Source: Flavobacterium sp. YO12
GTDB lineage: Bacteria; Bacteroidota; Bacteroidia; Flavobacteriales; Flavobacteriaceae
Assembly: GCF_004119495.1 (NCBI RefSeq)
Contig: NZ_NRQU01000009.1
Coordinates: 48,309 to 112,308 of the forward strand
Direction: 5' to 3'
DNA length: 64,000 nucleotides
The notes under the pieces are model-generated. The model searched no databases. It was not told the origin of the DNA and saw nothing but the letters and a program-made list of their open reading frames with translations. Positions 35,466-47,983 of this stretch are shown piece by piece (within the stretch, counting starts at the first letter, position 1; every line of letters begins with the position of its first letter). The translations under genes were made by a program, and so were the position numbers.

Positions 35466-37796
35466 TTAGTTTAATTTCGTTTTCTCTGCTTCAGATTTTC
35501 CTAACAGATTTATAATGTCTTTTTTTCTTTCTTCTGGAATTACTTTTAAAACCTTCAATTCTCCATTCACGAGTTCGGCTTCAATCGTAGTATTTTGTTT
35601 AGCATGTAATTTAAAATGAACATTCCACTCTTTCGGCCACGCTGGAAAAAGATAAATTTTTCCGTCTGCTTCCTGCAAAAGCATTTCCTGCATTCCAATC
35701 ATTCCCGAACCGCCCCAATTATGATCTGGAACCCAATCAAAACCTGGTCCCCAAAATGCTGGAAAACGTCTTTCTGAATTGGCCATTTTAAGTGTATTAT
35801 ATTTCATCGCTTCTTCAGTTAATCCCAAACGAGCCGCGAAAATATTGTCTTGTTTCCATCCAATATGGCTTCTAAATTTTAAAGCATCAGGATCGTATTT
35901 CCATGTATTTAAAGCCGTTTCTAAATCAGGTTTTCCAATGCCGTAAATTCCCCACGGATAAACGGGATACAATTGCGGAACTTCCGAATTATTTACTCTT
36001 TCCCAAGTTTTTGCAGGAAGTAAAACTTTATGATTTTCAATCTGCCCGAAATTTAAAGGCGGAATTCTGGTTTGAAATGCTTTTAAATATTCTGAATCTT
36101 CTTTGGACAATTGATTTCCAGAAAGGTTCAAAAGGCTTTCTGTAATTACCCGTAAAGCCGAAATCGTACTATTGGCATTATTCGCCATTTTATACGTTTC
36201 TGCACCAGAACCCGGAAAAAGAATTAATTTTCCGTTTCCATCCAAGGCTTTTCTTCCTCTTTGTTTCGCTAAATATTGATAATGCTCATCAAAAAATCGA
36301 AGACAGCTTATAATAAATTGATTGTATTTTTGAATATCTTCTCCAGCATATTCTTTCTGCTGCAACATCATTTGGCAGAATTCTAAAACCGTGTCCCATT
36401 CGTATTCCAGCCAGGCATTATATTCCATTCCCGGATCGTAATCTGCGGGACGTTTCCATTCGTATTCTGCTGGATTTGGAAGTCCGAAGTTTTCTAATTG
36501 TTCTGTGAATGATGCACCGTTATGTTTCCAGTAAACTTTGCTTCTTAATTCAGCATTTTTTTGAATAGTCAAATAATAATCCAATTGCGATTTCATCATA
36601 TCAAAATCACCACTTTTTACCATCGGAAAATAGACTAATCGCTGGTTTTGAGCCGTCATAGTTCCTCCTCCCCAATTTCTAAAATCAGGCGTAAAATTCA
36701 GATCTTTATTCGTGTAAACAGGATCAACCGTAAAAAGTCCGCCATTGAATTTGGTTGGATATTTTCCGTAAGCATTGCATCCCAGCATGTATCGGAACAA
36801 TTGATAATTCTGCCCAATTTGATACACCGAATCTTTAACAGTCGATTGATTTTTTTGAGTGAAAATAAAACTGCGATTCCAGAAATTATTCCACCATTTT
36901 TGAGTATTTTTTTCTGCTTGTTTTGTTGTGTTTTTGTTTGCCGAAATCAAACTTTTCAATCCATTATCCCAAGCAGTAAAATCAGATTGATTGGTGTTTA
37001 AATAAATTTCTAAAGAATGCTTTTTGGATGGTTTAATGCTTGTTAAATTAAAACCTTTAAAATCAGTATCCTGATATTTTCCCAGATACGTTCCATCTGG
37101 TTTTAAGTTATCGCCTTTCATAAATCCTCCGAAAGTCAAATTAGCAATCGGGTTCAACATTTGGTCTTTTACCGATTCCATTTTCTGTTGTTTAACCGCT
37201 GCATCAAAAACAGTATTTTCTCTGTTTCTATGATAAAATTTGATGCCGTCATTCTCAAACGAAATAGAATCTTTATAGGTAATAAGTTCTCCCTGAGGTG
37301 CCCATTTATAGGAATTAGCGTTATTTTCTTTCCCTTTCGGATAACGGTTTTGATAACGCCAGCTTTCATAAGAAGCCGTCATTTTCAACGCATTTTTACT
37401 TTCTAAATCAACATGAATAATCGGTTTAAAAACATCCACCCAAAGTTTGATTTTAGTTTCATTCTGCCCAACCAAAACATAGCCGTCTTTCAATTTCAAT
37501 TCCTGATGAAAACCATCTTTTCCCTCAAACGGATTCGAACTTAAAGTCACTTTTACTCTTCCTAGTTTCAATAAAGTATTGTGTTCGTCGAAAGTCCCGC
37601 TTCGTGAAAAATAGAAATACAAATCGCCTTTCTCGACCCAAACATTCAGACCAATATCACCGCCTCCTAAAGGCATCGATTCTGATGAATTATTGCTCTG
37701 CGTCGTCCATATTTGATTGTAATTATCAAGCGCAGGAATCTGCGCTTTAAGGCAAAGCGTTGTGAAGAGAAGTAGTAATAGTATATTATTTTTCAT
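35466..37796 (-). CDS. DUF5703 protein, GH95-like (alpha/alpha)6 hydrolase candidate
   Basis: The 776-residue protein has a signal peptide (MKNNILLLLLFTTLCLKAQ). The N-terminal beta-sandwich carries SMPLGGGDIGLNVWVEKGD and FYFSRSGTFDEHNTLLKLGR, the hallmark of DUF5703, which parallels the PLGNGRLGAMVFG motif of GH95. The helical barrel includes NWGGGTMTAQNQRLVYFPMV near 375, YNAWLEYEWDTVLEFCQMM near 460 and an AETYKMANNANSTISALRVI segment near 540, where Asn/Glu residues replace the GH95 set. The C-terminus has the usual small beta domain. No enzyme activity is established to my knowledge. Its place between a PL1 and an esterase gene argues for a pectin side-chain hydrolase with a substrate not covered by the named families. 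Confidence 0.75.
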   Translation of the reverse strand: MKNNILLLLLFTTLCLKAQIPALDNYNQIWTTQSNNSSESMPLGGGDIGLNVWVEKGDLYFYFSRSGTFDEHNTLLKLGRVKVTLSSNPFEGKDGFHQELKLKDGYVLVGQNETKIKLWVDVFKPIIHVDLESKNALKMTASYESWRYQNRYPKGKENNANSYKWAPQGELITYKDSISFENDGIKFYHRNRENTVFDAAVKQQKMESVKDQMLNPIANLTFGGFMKGDNLKPDGTYLGKYQDTDFKGFNLTSIKPSKKHSLEIYLNTNQSDFTAWDNGLKSLISANKNTTKQAEKNTQKWWNNFWNRSFIFTQKNQSTVKDSVYQIGQNYQLFRYMLGCNAYGKYPTKFNGGLFTVDPVYTNKDLNFTPDFRNWGGGTMTAQNQRLVYFPMVKSGDFDMMKSQLDYYLTIQKNAELRSKVYWKHNGASFTEQLENFGLPNPAEYEWKRPADYDPGMEYNAWLEYEWDTVLEFCQMMLQQKEYAGEDIQKYNQFIISCLRFFDEHYQYLAKQRGRKALDGNGKLILFPGSGAETYKMANNANSTISALRVITESLLNLSGNQLSKEDSEYLKAFQTRIPPLNFGQIENHKVLLPAKTWERVNNSEVPQLYPVYPWGIYGIGKPDLETALNTWKYDPDALKFRSHIGWKQDNIFAARLGLTEEAMKYNTLKMANSERRFPAFWGPGFDWVPDHNWGGSGMIGMQEMLLQEADGKIYLFPAWPKEWNVHFKLHAKQNTTIEAELVNGELKVLKVIPEERKKDIINLLGKSEAEKTKLN

Positions 37797-37806
37797 CGTT
37801 TTCTTT

Positions 37807-37835
37807 CCTGCAAGGTTTTTAAAACCTTGTAGGTT
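37807..37835. repeat. Short palindrome, family 4
   Basis: CTGCAAGGTTTTTAAAACC with AACCTTGTAGG forms a short imperfect inverted repeat just upstream of the DUF5703 gene. Confidence 0.75.
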
Positions 37836-37854
37836 TATTTTTTTAAAAAATTTT

Positions 37855-37929
37855 CTCTCGCAGATTTAGCTGATTTGGCAGATTTATTTTTATCTCCTAA
37901 ATCTGCCAAATCAGCTAAATCTGCGAGAG
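37855..37929. repeat. Perfect 32-bp inverted repeat
   Basis: The arms 37855-37886 and 37898-37929 are exact complements over 32 bases with an 11-base loop. The arm starts CTCTCGCAGATTTAGCTGAT. It belongs to the GCAGATTT word family seen inside the repeats at 4790 and 15672, but here stands alone and uncorrupted. A half copy of family 1 follows at 37948. Confidence 0.95.
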
Positions 37930-37947
37930 TTATAAATAAAAACATTA

Positions 37948-37998
37948 AATCTTTGTCGAGCTACTCGCGAAGATTTCTCGTTCCTCGAAATGACAAAC
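37948..37998. repeat. Half copy of family 1 repeat
   Basis: Only the right half is present: AATCTTTGTCGAGCTACTCG followed by TCGTTCCTCGAAATGACAAA. The matching left arm is absent, which suggests decay or a partial copy. Confidence 0.8.
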
Positions 37999-38043
37999 TA
38001 GGTATCAATTCACAATTTACAATTCACAATTAACCATTATAAA

Positions 38044-39468
38044 TCACCATTCGTCTGTTCTAAACGAAGAAACTGGTAAACCTCCCGCACTAAACAATTC
38101 CGCTTTTGCGAAATCTTTCCATAAATAACGAACTGCCACTGGATTTTTTACTTTATCAGAACTCAAAACCACAGATTTTCTTCTTACAACCGTTTTTGCT
38201 GGATAAAAAACTTTGTCTGCTCCTGCGATTTCAAAACCTAAAACTTCTTTGTCATAAGATGTAATTCCGTTATTAACATCATCAAAAGAAACCGTTAAAG
38301 CACCATCTTTTATTTCCATCGATTTGTATTTCGGACTTTCGAATTCAAAACCTTCAATTCCGTACGTTCTTGCCAAAGCTTGAAAAGCCAGACGGTTTCC
38401 TCCTTTTTCCTTGTCCATTGGATGAATGTTATTTTCTTCTCCAACATCCATTAAAACTCCCATTGCTGAATTCGGAATTTCCTTTGAAGCCTTAAACTGC
38501 GCTTCTCTCAAATAAGCCGAATTGTATTTTTCTAAATAATCTTTTGGATGAAATGAAGCATAATTAAACGGCGCAATCTGGGCGAAATAAAAAGGAAAAT
38601 CTCCCTGATCCCACAATGTTCTCCAACTGCTGACCATTTTCTTCATTAAAGCAGTATATTCAGAAGCTCTTTCGTAATTCGATTCGCCCTGATACCAAAT
38701 ACAGCCTTTGATTCCGTAACCAATTACAGGCGAAAGCATTCCGTTAAATAAAGTCGTAGGCACACGGTTTGGGGCTTTTGCTAATTCTTCTTTTGTAGTC
38801 GGAATTTTGGCGCTCGCGAAATCTTTCAGCATTTCTTTGTTCATCCACGCTTCCATGCTTGAACCTCCGTACGAAACATGAATTAATCCCACTGGAACAT
38901 TCAAAACTTCATGTAAAAGCGATCCAAAATACCAAGCTGTAGCACTAAAATTCGAAGTCGATTTTGGAGAAGCTTCTTCCCATTTTCCTTCAAAATCTTG
39001 TGAAGGTTCTAAAACCGTTGCTCTTGGAACTGTAATTAAACGAATGTTTTTATTAGTTGATCTTACGATGATTTCGTTCCCGTTTTTAACTGGCTGTCCT
39101 TGAAATCCTTTTAACGGCATTTCCATATTTGACTGTCCTGAACACAGCCAAACTTCTCCCAACAAAACATTTTTGATGGTTACTTTTTCGTTTCCTTCTG
39201 AAACTTCAATTGTGTAAGGTCCGCCAAATGAAACAGTTTTCAATTCTGTATTCCATTTACCAGAATTGTCTGCTTTTACTTTGTAGATTTTAGAATCCCA
39301 AGAAGTTTTAATTACGACATTGGCGTTTTTTTCTGCCCAGCCCCAAATAGGTGCGTTTGATTTTTGTTGCAGCATCATGTTATCAGTAAACAAAGCTGGT
39401 AATTTGATTTTTGCATTGATTTGAAAACTTGCTAAAATCGTTAATAATGCAATAATTGATTTTTTCAT
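38044..39468 (-). CDS. SGNH sialate-O-acetylesterase-family carbohydrate esterase
   Basis: The 474-residue protein has a signal peptide (MKKSIIALLTILASFQINAK). It begins with the short beta-sandwich usual for this family (LPALFTDNMMLQQKSNAPIW). The SGNH catalytic Ser lies in LCSGQSNMEMP near residue 114, the oxyanion block in IWYQGESNYERASEY near 258, and the catalytic Asp/His in NNIHPMDKEKGGNRLA near 350. It would hydrolyse acetyl esters; in pectin, galacturonate and some RG-II sugars are acetylated. The second esterase of the locus, at 5034, has a different fold, so the two probably attack different positions. Neighbours are GH106 and DUF5703 genes. Confidence 0.88.
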   Translation of the reverse strand: MKKSIIALLTILASFQINAKIKLPALFTDNMMLQQKSNAPIWGWAEKNANVVIKTSWDSKIYKVKADNSGKWNTELKTVSFGGPYTIEVSEGNEKVTIKNVLLGEVWLCSGQSNMEMPLKGFQGQPVKNGNEIIVRSTNKNIRLITVPRATVLEPSQDFEGKWEEASPKSTSNFSATAWYFGSLLHEVLNVPVGLIHVSYGGSSMEAWMNKEMLKDFASAKIPTTKEELAKAPNRVPTTLFNGMLSPVIGYGIKGCIWYQGESNYERASEYTALMKKMVSSWRTLWDQGDFPFYFAQIAPFNYASFHPKDYLEKYNSAYLREAQFKASKEIPNSAMGVLMDVGEENNIHPMDKEKGGNRLAFQALARTYGIEGFEFESPKYKSMEIKDGALTVSFDDVNNGITSYDKEVLGFEIAGADKVFYPAKTVVRRKSVVLSSDKVKNPVAVRYLWKDFAKAELFSAGGLPVSSFRTDEW

Positions 39469-39483
39469 ATTGTATTTTTTTTC

Positions 39484-39543
39484 GCTACGAATTCACGAAT
39501 TATTATTAAATTCAGATTAATAAAAAATTCGTGAATTCGTGGC
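39484..39543. repeat. Short palindrome, family 3
   Basis: CGCTACGAATTCACGAATTA pairs with AATTCGTGAATTCGTGGC. It occupies the gap between the GH106 and esterase genes. Confidence 0.85.
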
Positions 39544-39550
39544 TAACATT

Positions 39551-42500
39551 TTATTTTTCTTTTAAAATACTTACCGGCCCAAACAATCCCGCTTTTAACA
39601 ACGGTTCTCCTTCTAATCTAAATGGCGCTGTTGTCCACGTTAATCTTTCTTCTTTTGGCAATTTTTGATCGCCGATTAATCTATTTGCCCAGGTATTTGT
39701 GACTTTAATTTCTATTGAATTTTTTCCCTTTTGTAAAGCTTTTGAAATATCAGTTTTGAAAGGGAAAGTCCAAAGCGTTCCACAGTCTTTTCCATTGATT
39801 TTGATTTCGGCAATATTTGAGATTTCTCCTAAATCCAACCAGATTTTATTAGAATCTTTTCCTTTCCAAACAAACTCTTTTTTATAAACTACTGTTCCAG
39901 AATAATACTTAATCTGATCATTATTTAAAGTGCTCCAATCAAAAAGTTTATTTGTTTTTACAACCTCTTTTGGACCTTTAAATTCAGCATCAAACTGCAA
40001 TTCCCAGTTTTCATCTAAAGTCTCAACTTTTTCAAACTCAGATGATTTTCCTTTTGTTAAAACTTCTTTTGTTTCATCTTTAAAAATCACAAAACCAGAT
40101 TCGTTGGCCTCTAAAGTTATGGAAACAATTGTTCTTCCGTTTTCTATTTTCCAATTGGACAAAGCCGTAGTTTGATCTGTTACGGGATTGTACCATTGCG
40201 GCACTTTTCCTGAAATTCTGAAAGATGCCTCGAAAGAACGTTTTTCCGCTTTTTGATTGGAAATGAAATAAATATCTTCTGTATTCGATTTACGATGTGT
40301 CCATGCCAATGTTTCAGCTTCAGAACGCTTTAAATTAGGGAAATAAATATCCTGAGTAATTCCGATTGAAGCAAAATCATTTCCTAAATACGGTAATTTA
40401 ATAACTGTTCCTTTTCCGATTTTCCATGTTGATGAATTGGAATTATTCCAGATTTCATCAATTACATTTTGCCATTTTTTTTGATCGGCTTCTGATTGAA
40501 TTCCCGGCTGAATATTTGGTTTTTCATCCACAAAAATGGTTGCTCCGTCTTTTAGCAATTGTAATATTTTTTCAGCTGAAGCCAAAGACAAAATTTTATT
40601 TGGTGCCATTTTGTGGCTTCCCGGAAAGAATAAAGCGCCATATTCTATTCCTCCATCAAATGTCACTTTTCCGTTTGTAACTTTCGCACGACTAATTAAA
40701 ACATCAGCATTAAAAGAATCATATTGATAACCATTTAGCGGATTAATCCATTGTGATAAATCGGTTATGTTTTTAGAATAGGTCACTTCTTTTGGCATTT
40801 TAGCCGTTGGCTGACCTTCATTTTCTAAACGGATTTTCTCGCTTTCCAATCTTTCTTTTCCGAACACATTTGGGATAAACGGAACCAAACGATCTGGAAC
40901 AAAAGAACGGGAAGGAAAATCTTCGCCAATAAAAACTGCTAGATCAATTACAGGTTTTCCTTTTTGCAATTGAAACTGCACTCTTTGACAATAATCAAAC
41001 CAAGCTTGCCCAGGCTTCCACCAAGTTTGGTCTCTTTGGAAAAAGGTTCCAATATCGTCCAGAGTCATTCCTGGTTTTCTGTCCGTCCACGGATTATGCA
41101 CAAAAACATGATAGAATAAACGGTTGATTCCTAAAGTGTAATTACGGTCTGCTGTTGTTTTTAGATTTCCGGGATGCTCGTCCCAATCCATCCTCAGAGC
41201 CGTAAAAGATTCAGCCTGAATAATATCTTTTCCGTAAATATGTCCTCCCGAAATGGCATCGACCATATCAAAAGGTTTGTCGTGCGTTGGGCTTTTCAGC
41301 CAAAATTCTCCACCCGGATAATCAACATATTTATAATGCAACAAAGCATCACTCATCATTGTTGGCGCAACGTTCTCTGAACTTAACTTAACGTTATATT
41401 CTTTGGCGATTTGTGCTACAGTTCCGTAGAAATTATCGGCAACTAAATCGGCAATTGTTTTTCTAACATCGTATAAAACTTTCTCAGAAAAATCGGCACT
41501 TTCAACTGGAATTCCAGCCATTAAAGGCAAATATTCGACAATATCGTAACCACGTCTCTTTTTAAATTCCGCCTGAAAAACCGAAGACCAATTTTGACTT
41601 CCGCATTCCCAGCTGTCAAAATGAAGGATTTCCAGAACTTTTGAAGCCAGTTCTGGCCCAGCCGAACGAACAGCTTCTCCAAACCAATGATCTAGCTGAA
41701 AACGAATTAATTCAGGATTGAATTTATCTACTTCTAATCCTTTTCCTGCTCCGCCTGTTGCATTTTCATGTCCTGTAGAAGTATGTCCCATTCGGATGAT
41801 TTTCCATTTTCCTTTTGGTGCTTTCCAGTTCAAATTTCCATCGGCATCAACGAAATTGGAAATATTGATAATTTCTGCTTTTTTGAATGCATCAGAGTTT
41901 GGAATTTCTTTTTCAGTAGTCTGCGGAGTCAAGCGCCAAATTGCTCCTGACTTTCCTTCGTAATTATTAATCAGTGATTGGTTCGAAAGTGTAATTTTAC
42001 TCACTTTCAAATTCTGTTTCCACTTTGCAAAATCTAAATCTTCTGCTCCTGGCTCCGCTCCCTTTGGATCATAAACAAATCGGAAATATTTTGCTGTAAC
42101 TGGCGTAATAGTATGTGTATTTGGGAAATCCATATCCTGCCAACCATGACGTGGTGCAATCATTCTTTCGTGGAATCTAAAATTGATTCCGTCATCGCTC
42201 ACTTCTACAATAAGACGTTGTGCCTGAAAATCTCTTCCTTTTGTTTCAATGACAATAGATTTGCAGTTAAAAGGCTGTGCAAATTCGTATTGAATCCAAC
42301 CTGCATCTGCAAACTTAAAGTTTTCGTCTTTCTTCGGATCAGCCAAAAACGAAGCATCAGTATTGTTTGATGTCGTTACTTTTGGCAGTTGCATCTGCGA
42401 AGTGATTTCGTATTCTTTAATCGGAATCGCAAAAGTGGCAATGTCTTTATAATAGTCTTTGTAATGGATTGGAACTGGCAGTTTTGAGGTTACTTTTTTT

Positions 42501-42937
42501 CCGCCTAAAATTTCAGTTGTTGACCAAACTACTTTCTGCATTGACATTTCTGGTGTAATCCACGGCCCGCCTGCAACAGCAAATCCGTCAGCTCCGTGAA
42601 AAGCTAGTTTCAAACCTAAACGATCTGCTTCTTTAAAAGCCCAATGAATCATATCCCAAAATTCAGGACTCAACTGTAAAACCGGCGGGTCTATCAATGG
42701 TGGATTTGCCGGGCCTTTAATAGTCATTAAATAAGCGCCTGCGATTCCTGCTTGTTTCATAGCTTCTAAATCGGCTGTAATTCCTGCTTTAGAATACGCC
42801 GATTTCATCCAATACCAATACACCCAAGTTTTGGAGGATTCTAATGTTGATTGAAAAGATTCTTTTTTATGGACTTCCTGTGCAGAGACAAAACTCGCCA
42901 AAAGGAGGATAAAAAAGAGGTGTTTTTTTTGAAACAT
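39551..42937 (-). CDS. GH106 alpha-L-rhamnosidase
   Basis: The 1128-residue protein has a signal peptide (MFQKKHLFFILLLASFVSAQ). The N-terminal part has the GH106 opening WVYWYWMKSAYSKAGITADL, then EAMKQAGIAGAYLMTIKG, and HGADGFAVAGGPWITPEMSM near 115. A carbohydrate-binding-like insertion (residues about 200-310) follows, then LEILHFDSWECGSQNWS near 435 and LSSENVAPTMMSDALLHYKY near 515. The C-terminus has a jelly-roll of the GH2 N-domain type (IWLDLGEISNIAEIKINGKD near 1045). Characterised GH106 members release alpha-L-rhamnose from RG-II or rhamnogalacturonan. Together with two GH78 genes this gives the locus three rhamnosidases. Length fits the family. Confidence 0.95.
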   Translation of the reverse strand: MFQKKHLFFILLLASFVSAQEVHKKESFQSTLESSKTWVYWYWMKSAYSKAGITADLEAMKQAGIAGAYLMTIKGPANPPLIDPPVLQLSPEFWDMIHWAFKEADRLGLKLAFHGADGFAVAGGPWITPEMSMQKVVWSTTEILGGKKVTSKLPVPIHYKDYYKDIATFAIPIKEYEITSQMQLPKVTTSNNTDASFLADPKKDENFKFADAGWIQYEFAQPFNCKSIVIETKGRDFQAQRLIVEVSDDGINFRFHERMIAPRHGWQDMDFPNTHTITPVTAKYFRFVYDPKGAEPGAEDLDFAKWKQNLKVSKITLSNQSLINNYEGKSGAIWRLTPQTTEKEIPNSDAFKKAEIINISNFVDADGNLNWKAPKGKWKIIRMGHTSTGHENATGGAGKGLEVDKFNPELIRFQLDHWFGEAVRSAGPELASKVLEILHFDSWECGSQNWSSVFQAEFKKRRGYDIVEYLPLMAGIPVESADFSEKVLYDVRKTIADLVADNFYGTVAQIAKEYNVKLSSENVAPTMMSDALLHYKYVDYPGGEFWLKSPTHDKPFDMVDAISGGHIYGKDIIQAESFTALRMDWDEHPGNLKTTADRNYTLGINRLFYHVFVHNPWTDRKPGMTLDDIGTFFQRDQTWWKPGQAWFDYCQRVQFQLQKGKPVIDLAVFIGEDFPSRSFVPDRLVPFIPNVFGKERLESEKIRLENEGQPTAKMPKEVTYSKNITDLSQWINPLNGYQYDSFNADVLISRAKVTNGKVTFDGGIEYGALFFPGSHKMAPNKILSLASAEKILQLLKDGATIFVDEKPNIQPGIQSEADQKKWQNVIDEIWNNSNSSTWKIGKGTVIKLPYLGNDFASIGITQDIYFPNLKRSEAETLAWTHRKSNTEDIYFISNQKAEKRSFEASFRISGKVPQWYNPVTDQTTALSNWKIENGRTIVSITLEANESGFVIFKDETKEVLTKGKSSEFEKVETLDENWELQFDAEFKGPKEVVKTNKLFDWSTLNNDQIKYYSGTVVYKKEFVWKGKDSNKIWLDLGEISNIAEIKINGKDCGTLWTFPFKTDISKALQKGKNSIEIKVTNTWANRLIGDQKLPKEERLTWTTAPFRLEGEPLLKAGLFGPVSILKEK

Positions 42938-42960
42938 TATTATTGCTTTATTTCGTTTGT

Positions 42961-42993
42961 AAACCCGACAGGTTTTTGAAACCTGTCGGGTTT
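42961..42993. repeat. Short perfect palindrome, family 4
   Basis: AAACCCGACAGGTTTTT pairs with AAACCTGTCGGGTTT. It is followed within 25 bp by a family 5 and then a half family 1 element. Confidence 0.88.
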
Positions 42994-43015
42994 ATACATT
43001 AATTTGTTATTATTA

Positions 43016-43095
43016 GACATAGCCAATGGTTTCAACCATTGGGACGCAACGTGATTTAACAATACGTTTCCCGAGGTTGAAACCTCGGGCTATAT
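43016..43095. repeat. Palindromic intergenic repeat, family 5
   Basis: Left part ATAGCCAATGGTTTCAACCA, right part GAGGTTGAAACCTCGGGCTA. Each end is a small hairpin and the ends also match one another. Copies lie at 54946 and 63851. Confidence 0.85.
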
Positions 43096-43100
43096 TTGAT

Positions 43101-43178
43101 AATCTTTGTCGAATTTCTTGTGTGATTTGCTTCGCCCGTTCGCTATCGCTCTGGTCTCGTTCCTCGAAATGACAAACT
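43101..43178. repeat. Half copy of family 1 repeat with insertion
   Basis: It starts AATCTTTGTCGAATTTCTTG and ends CGTTCCTCGAAATGACAAA, with an extra segment GCTTCGCCCGTTCGCTATCG in the right arm. The left arm is missing. Confidence 0.75.
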
Positions 43179-43221
43179 GTATCGCTTAATCTTTAGTTCT
43201 TAATTTTAAAATTATCAATTA

Positions 43222-46662
<3,441 letters not shown>

Positions 46663-46700
46663 GTCTTAATACTTAATTCTCTATACTTAATTCTCTATAC

Positions 46701-47828
46701 TTAATTCTTCTTTGCTTTCTTCTCCGGCGGTGCTACAAAATTCAATTTGCTTTTTCCTAAATCTTTAGAAGTGGCAATTGCAATTCCTCTTTGTTCTGCT
46801 TTGTTAACAGCACAGTAAAAATGATAGACAACGCCGTCATGTTTTACCACAAATGACTTATGCGCAAACATATCATCATAAGGTTCAGATGATTTCACTA
46901 AATCATCACCTTTCCAGTCGGTCCAGTTTACTAAATCATTCGAAACTGCAAAACGATTAAATGCACCTTGATTCCAACCCGTCCAGAAAGCTCCAAAATA
47001 GAACATTACCCAAGTATCATTAATACGCTGAATATAAGCATCTCCCGAAATTCCTTTATGATGGTTAATTAAAGGTTTATTACCATAACGCTCCCAGTGT
47101 TTCATATCATTTGAGACTGCCATAGCAATGCGTTCTGCACCTTTAGCTGGATTGATACTATCCCCACGGGCATTGTAATACATGATAAAATTGTGTCCTG
47201 TCAATTTATCTTTATCACGAATCACACTGTTTTTATACATTGTGCTGTTATCCCACCATTTAGCATCTTTGTCTTTTGGGGTTAAAACCGGATTTTCTAA
47301 TCTTTGAAATTCGTGTGGTTTTGTAGGCGCTTCTTTGGTATATGCCATTCCGATTGATAAAACACCTGCTTCGTAACCTTTGCTGTCTCCGCCAAAATAA
47401 CTTATCCAGTATTTGTCATCGTATTTTTCCCATTCGTAGCTTCCGCCCCAAGTCAGATCCTGCAACGAAATATATCCTGCTTTTTGGTTGACATCCCAAT
47501 GTTTTTCGTTTTCTGAGAAAGACATTACTTTTCCTAGATGTTTCCAGTCTAAAAGATTGTCGCTTTCAGCTAGCCAGGTTTCATAACCTCTTCCGTCGTA
47601 AATTAAATACGTCATATACCATTTCCCGTCTTTTCTAAACACACTCGGGCAGTCCATTTTGTATGAGTTGTCTGTTGGAACCATCACCAAACCATATTTA
47701 TAAGGCGTTTTGATTTCTTCGTAAATCTCCTGCATTACGCTGTCAGTAATTTCTCTTTTCTTGTATTTGGTTGCACAGCTGGTAATGGCAAGTGCTGAAA
47801 TGGCAACGATTAGATATTTAATTTTCAT
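46701..47828 (-). CDS. Lipoprotein, five-bladed beta-propeller glycosidase-like (GH43/GH117 group)
   Basis: The 375-residue protein has a lipoprotein signal with lipid Cys at 18 (MKIKYLIVAISALAITSC). The body is a single propeller with recurrent blade ends: KDGKWYMTYLIYD near 67, SDNLLDWKHLGKV near 90, DDKYWISYFGGDS near 137, NFIMYYNARGD, NDTWVMFYFGAFW and DGVVYHFYCAVNK. Candidate catalytic acids are Asp in KMDCPSVF near 60 and Glu/Asp in WDNSTMYKNSV and ISGDAYIQ, similar in placement to GH43 and GH117 enzymes. No family is assigned. The C-terminal tail is very Lys-rich (PPEKKAKKN). It lies upstream of the GH2 gene and downstream of another propeller, and as a lipoprotein may work at the cell surface. 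Confidence 0.6.
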   Translation of the reverse strand: MKIKYLIVAISALAITSCATKYKKREITDSVMQEIYEEIKTPYKYGLVMVPTDNSYKMDCPSVFRKDGKWYMTYLIYDGRGYETWLAESDNLLDWKHLGKVMSFSENEKHWDVNQKAGYISLQDLTWGGSYEWEKYDDKYWISYFGGDSKGYEAGVLSIGMAYTKEAPTKPHEFQRLENPVLTPKDKDAKWWDNSTMYKNSVIRDKDKLTGHNFIMYYNARGDSINPAKGAERIAMAVSNDMKHWERYGNKPLINHHKGISGDAYIQRINDTWVMFYFGAFWTGWNQGAFNRFAVSNDLVNWTDWKGDDLVKSSEPYDDMFAHKSFVVKHDGVVYHFYCAVNKAEQRGIAIATSKDLGKSKLNFVAPPEKKAKKN

Positions 47829-47840
47829 TTTTATGTTTTT

Positions 47841-47920
47841 TTGCCACGAAGGCGCTAAGGCTCAAAGTTTTTTGTTTGGGAATTATTTAATCTCGCAAAG
47901 TCGCAGAGTCGCAAAGTTTC
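47841..47920. repeat. Palindrome-like repeat with 'gcgctaaggc' words
   Basis: TTTGCCACGAAGGCGCTAAG and TCGCAAAGTCGCAGAGTCGC form a degenerate inverted repeat related to the arms of the nested element at 54697. The gap (47829-47983) holds nothing else. Confidence 0.65.
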
Positions 47921-47983
47921 TATTTTCTATGCTCTATATTCTAAAATCTTGCTTCTTGCATCTTTCTTCTTTCCCACTCTCTT

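Noticed and set aside
11415..42993. Family 4 palindromes (CCTGACAGG / CCCGACAGG) as operators, because they contain CAGG
   Set aside because: They are inverted, lie behind or between genes without promoter boxes, and lack the 10-bp direct spacing of the three operon-head sites.
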